Source of the DNA: Glandiceps talaboti
Taxonomy: Eukaryota > Hemichordata > Enteropneusta > Spengelidae
Direction of reading: 5' to 3'
Assembly: GCF_964340395.1 (NCBI RefSeq)
Contig: NC_135558.1
Span: 15,324,500-15,388,499 of the forward strand
DNA: 64,000 nucleotides
The translations under genes and the position numbers were made by a program. Under the pieces are notes generated by a model. That model searched no databases. It saw nothing but the letters and a program-made list of their open reading frames with translations, and had not been told where the DNA came from. Of the stretch, positions 61,053 to 64,000 are shown piece after piece (the first letter of the stretch is position 1; every line of letters begins with the position of its first letter).

Positions 61053-62661
61053 GGGAGCAATGACATTGAAAACGACAACAATTTAAACAAGCATGAAGAT
61101 AATGACATTTGTTGATAACAACAGTGTTGATGACAACGACAAGTGATACTAACGATGCTGTTGATGCTAACAACGAAAACGATTACCACACCAACAATAA
61201 CACAGTGAATGAAATGACATCAATATACAGGAAACACAGCAATCATGTCGAAACACATGTCATGTGTACATTTCTACAATTATATATTTCAACAATTGTA
61301 CATTAAGTACTTCCGAAATGTTGATGATTTCATTATTTGTAAATGTCAATATATAAAATTTGTAAATGCAATTAACTTTCAGGAAATACCTAAACAATAT
61401 AGAGTACAGTCAATACTGATTACACAGCTTATTTTACACAAACCAAATATTCAGAAAATAGGATGAGTGACACTAATAGTAGGCCTTTCCAAAATTTGCC
61501 ATGGTGGCGCTCTACTTCCTGTCTGTGTGTGCATTGGGGGTATACATCATTACATGGTATAGGTTACTTGGTTAATCATAGAGCACTGCTGCTTTGAACA
61601 ATATGAAAAAACATCTCTGATTTACACTTCTACATAATACCAAGGAACAAAGCTCTTAAGAAACGGTACTTAGAGGTGATGATGCATCATTTGTATAACA
61701 CCCAGATTCCATAACTTAACACTAAATTTTGCTTTGATCATTCACTAAATTAAATTTTTAAAAAATATGAATACAGTACATACAAGACCTTGGATCTATA
61801 CTTGAAAGGATGCTGCACAAAAGCAGAGGAGTACCCTGGTGTGCAGCTTGGGCAACAAGCCCCTCGACAATACCTTTGGTGTTAAGCAACCTGTTATCGC
61901 TTTTTAAAGTTGACATATGGATGAGGATTGGGGTATTTATTTTGGATTTTGTCTGTCGGTGTGCACGTACAGTTGTATGTATTTATGATCATGACTAGAT
62001 CTCATTTTTTTTTGTAGAATGATAGTCTAGTTCCTGACATACTGTATCCATACTATATCTTCATAATTATACCGTCTAGTGAAGCCTGTGACTCAAGGCA
62101 TTAATTGTGGTTCAACCCCATGACGAGTGAAGTGCGAACGCCGCATGTCAGTAGTAATTCATCACAAATTACCGACTGTCATCATCTCTCATTAATATTC
62201 ATTTGATACAGCTGTTTTGACTGTGTCAAATGTCTAACCAGGACTCCACCTCCTGTCTGTTTTAAACTAAAATCACATGGGAATGCAACGAAGTCATCAT
62301 GTTTATATGAATGCTGTAGGTGGGAGCACAGAATTCTGTGCATGAGTCATGAGCTTGACTAGATGGTATAAGTGTGACGTTAACATAGTACGGAATACAG
62401 TCCGCCAGGAACTAGACTAGTTGAATGATGTCATCTGTTGTCTGCACCATCATTGTATATTCCAAAAAGCCCATCACTAGTAAACTGTAGTAAAGATGGG
62501 AATATACCACTTGAAATTGGTTATACGGTACTTACTTTCATACCCATATCATGATCCATCGACATACCATTACCTGTATCATGGCCTGCATGTGGGTTAT
62601 GTGTCATACCCGTGGACATCAACATGCCAGGCATGTGTGTTCCGTGTTGATGGCCACCATC
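50278..62661 (-). CDS. SLC31A1: high-affinity copper uptake protein 1 (CTR1), 5' incomplete
   Basis: Minus-strand exons: 62,661-62,536, 54,872-54,806, 53,428-53,257 and 50,479-50,278 (TGA). They join in frame to 188 visible residues, close to the 190 of human CTR1. The first is the extracellular copper-binding segment, with 8 Met and 7 His in 42 residues ([15 protein letters not shown]). Next comes [20 protein letters not shown] leading into TM1, then [19 protein letters not shown], the cytoplasmic loop and METHGHG. TM2 carries the MxxxM filter motif (MLIFM), TM3 a GAGFG packing motif, and the C-terminus ends EHCH, the conserved HCH copper-relay motif. The protein forms a trimeric plasma-membrane Cu(I) importer. 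The first exon starts at an acceptor in phase 0 with no in-frame ATG behind it, so a short start exon lies upstream. The first intron is 7.7 kb. Confidence 0.95.
50690..50935. repeat. ACAGTA/TACAG degenerate repeat
   Basis: About 245 bases dominated by tacag, cagtac and acagaacagta words, in CTR1 intron 3. Frames on both strands are simple-repeat products. Confidence 0.85.
51088..51182. repeat. (CAA)n-(CAT)n-(CAA)n microsatellite
   Basis: CAA repeats interrupted by five CAT units, also in CTR1 intron 3. The Gln/His frame is an artefact. Confidence 0.93.
52570..52964. repeat. 27-bp direct repeats flanking 340 bp
   Basis: 'ctttgctc(t/c)gattgatt' plus 'aaactttcag' occurs at 52,570-52,596 and 52,938-52,964 with one mismatch. 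The sequence between is AT-rich and featureless. Confidence 0.6.
53645..53915. repeat. dispersed repeat B, copy 2
   Basis: Matches 27,735-28,010 in the same orientation ('gagtgtctagttcagg' to 'aaaaactagggggg'). It lies in CTR1 intron 2. Confidence 0.65.
55039..55397. mobile_element. MITE family 1, copy 3
   Basis: AGTCTCGGTTACCCAGCCTC at the left is mirrored by GCTGGGTAACTGAGACT at the right. GCTCACAT lies at 55,031-55,038 and again at 55,404-55,411, an exact 8-bp duplication offset by six bases on the right. The interior ('gcaggaagta...gagcagtgca') aligns with copy 1. It lies in CTR1 intron 1. Confidence 0.72.
58182..58600. repeat. 'ttattccccaatatttttc' repeat cluster
   Basis: The word at 58,182-58,210 is inverted at 58,300-58,329 and recurs directly at about 58,543-58,600 together with 'gaggaaaatact.(g)tga.ctaa.gggcctt'. 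It is probably the ends of a small mobile element in CTR1 intron 1. Confidence 0.5.
60597..60947. repeat. tandem duplication, about 175 bp x 2
   Basis: 'gggtttaaacaggactaaat' through 'cctatgcattt'-like text to 'ccttaaaagatgatgatga' occurs twice in a row with few differences. An older partial unit starts near 60,530. Confidence 0.8.
60962..61048. repeat. (GAC)n-(GAT)n microsatellite
   Basis: About 17 GAC units run into about 10 GAT units. The Arg-rich and Ser-rich minus-strand frames are artefacts. Confidence 0.93.
61480..61720 (+). pseudogene. THAP-domain-like fragment, second copy
   Basis: Plus-strand [20 protein letters not shown] matches the 3.4-3.8 kb fragment. Upstream the 'ttaatcatagagcactgctg' and 'ccatggtggcgctctacttc' stretches match too. 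A deletion between them breaks the frame, with TAA and TAG in the reading continuous with the upstream part. It is clearly decayed. Confidence 0.45.
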
Positions 62662-63121
62662 CTGTAATGGAAAAATATATCTATCAGTACAAACATTACA
62701 GACAACTTGTAATCTGGTAGAAACTAAATGTGTTAATTGATCTTTTTCTCAGTTATTTGCAGTGGTGTTATACTACATGTACATGTACTATGCAGTTTGT
62801 ATTATAAAAGGTGATAGAGAAGGGGGTTTACTACATGGCATATTACAAGCCTATATAAACACGTTTGAGGTAAATTCATGTATTAAGTGCACAATGTAAT
62901 TGCATCAGTACACTTTGAGCCCTGGTATTGCAGGCACTCCAGTCAGTTATTTTGCAAGCATTTACATGCACTGATTTGAAAACGCCATACAAAGTTATTG
63001 TGCAAATCAAAAGGTACCAACTGGATTTATGTATGGTAACTTTAGTTATATGAGGTAAATGCATAATTGTCTGCACACTTTAAGCTCTAATATTGCAGGC
63101 TTGCACAACTTGTGTATTGTG

Positions 63122-63152
<31 letters not shown>

Positions 63153-64000
63153 CTATATTTAAAGAGGGGTAGCCCAGTTAGTGGAGGCCAATCTTCCCCA
63201 GGGCTCTCTGAATAAAATAGCAGACAGAATAATAGACAGAGAAAAATACAAATTGTCCAAAAAGGACATACATTGTACAATAAACAGCAAAAGTGTCTTA
63301 AAGTTTTGTCATAAAATATTGGTGAAAGTCACGTGTGAACGACAAAAAGACAAAAATGATCTACCGAGATACATGTATTTCTCACTTCAAGTGGTGTAAG
63401 GTATTGCAAATATTTTCACCACACAACATAAGACATAAGTCGATTCTAGGTCGAGGTACTAACAGGTCGTTGTTTTTATTTGACCCGGTTCTATAATTTT
63501 GACAGTTACATGTATAAATATACTTAAGACACAAGTTAAAATACTTCCAGTGTTAGAACACTTACACTCAGGTCAAAACAGACTTATTAGAGGATGCTGT
63601 CTGAGAAATTGGTACTACATTTATAGATTTAAATAAATTAGCTTAAAGTGAATCTGTGTAAGTTTCTAAGAAGGCTTTCATTATAACCCCCCCCCCCCCC
63701 CCCCCCACCCCAATAGTGTTACATAACAAAAGTCGAGAATGGGGACTTTATAAACTTGTGTAGAAAAAGAACCCTGATAGAGACCGGTAGATACTTCTTA
63801 CATGTAATGGAGTTTAAGAGGTGAATGTGTGAGTGTAATTTATGTTGACGTAAACACCAAGCCAAAGATTTTTGTCAATGTAAACACCAAGCCACAGCAA
63901 GCATTCCATTTCACACTGCAATAGTTTGAAATGAGGCAAACAAAGTTAACATACATCTTACAGTAGTGACAGTGTAAGGGTATCAACTGAAGTAATTACC
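62662..64000. other. upstream of the visible CTR1 exons; no start exon found
   Basis: It was searched on the minus strand for an ATG followed by a phase-0 donor. Donors near 63,562 and 63,796 have in-frame stops and no ATG, so none fits. (CAAT)n lies at about 63,120-63,149 and a poly-C run near 63,690. The CTR1 start exon and promoter probably lie beyond 64,000. Confidence 0.5.

Noticed and set aside
60853-61189. Arg-rich and Ser-rich minus-strand frames
   Set aside because: Translations of the (GAC)n-(GAT)n microsatellite.
62520-62700. CTR1 start at an ATG inside the Met-rich exon or in the acceptor-proximal sequence
   Set aside because: The first in-frame Met is at the tenth residue. The upstream in-frame reading lacks an ATG and reaches a stop, and a good acceptor (ttccattacag) is present, so an upstream start exon is more likely.

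Overview
This is an intron-rich, AT-rich animal genome segment, most likely from a marine invertebrate and perhaps an invertebrate deuterostome. The evidence is GT-AG introns, 50-160 nt coding exons, abundant microsatellites, tRNA-derived SINEs, LINE scraps and many short terminal-inverted-repeat elements. The taxon cannot be fixed from the sequence alone. There are no bacterial-style operons, rRNA genes, intact tRNA genes or CRISPR arrays.

Layout. (1) 2.2-15.8 kb, plus strand: a complete 13-exon gene for the AP-3 adaptor complex mu subunit (416 aa), behind a housekeeping-type promoter with NRF1-like and ETS-like motifs. (2) 15.8-21.6 kb: no gene; microsatellites and a 3-kb TTA-flanked terminal-inverted-repeat element that carries other repeats. 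(3) 21.7-22.9 kb, plus: a candidate three-exon gene for a small secreted, prohormone-like peptide. It has a hydrophobic leader, basic cleavage sites and four Cys in the C-terminal product, but an in-frame TAG at codon 3. It is not recognised and is the most novel item here. (4) 22.9-44.0 kb, plus: a head-to-tail duplication of about 10 kb carrying two MS4A/CD20-like four-transmembrane genes, here called copy a and copy b, each with six coding exons. The duplication includes the promoter and a 3'-flank SINE. Copy a has apparently shifted its last splice acceptor to compensate for a 5-nt insertion. (5) 44-50 kb: intergenic, with diverged duplications, MITEs, a possible orphan ZP-like exon and a 40-bp minisatellite. 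(6) 50.3-62.7 kb, minus: the high-affinity copper transporter CTR1 (SLC31A1) in four visible coding exons. Its first coding exon is not found and probably lies beyond the right edge.

The genes have no evident shared pathway. AP-3 sorts cargo to lysosome-related organelles, CTR1 imports Cu(I), and the MS4A-like proteins are tetraspanning membrane proteins of unknown partner. Most of the remaining sequence is repeats: at least three copies of one MITE family with about 8-bp target duplications, hAT-like elements, SINEs, Helitron-like tandem arrays and two THAP-like fragments. All splice sites and exon joins were read by eye and have no transcript support.
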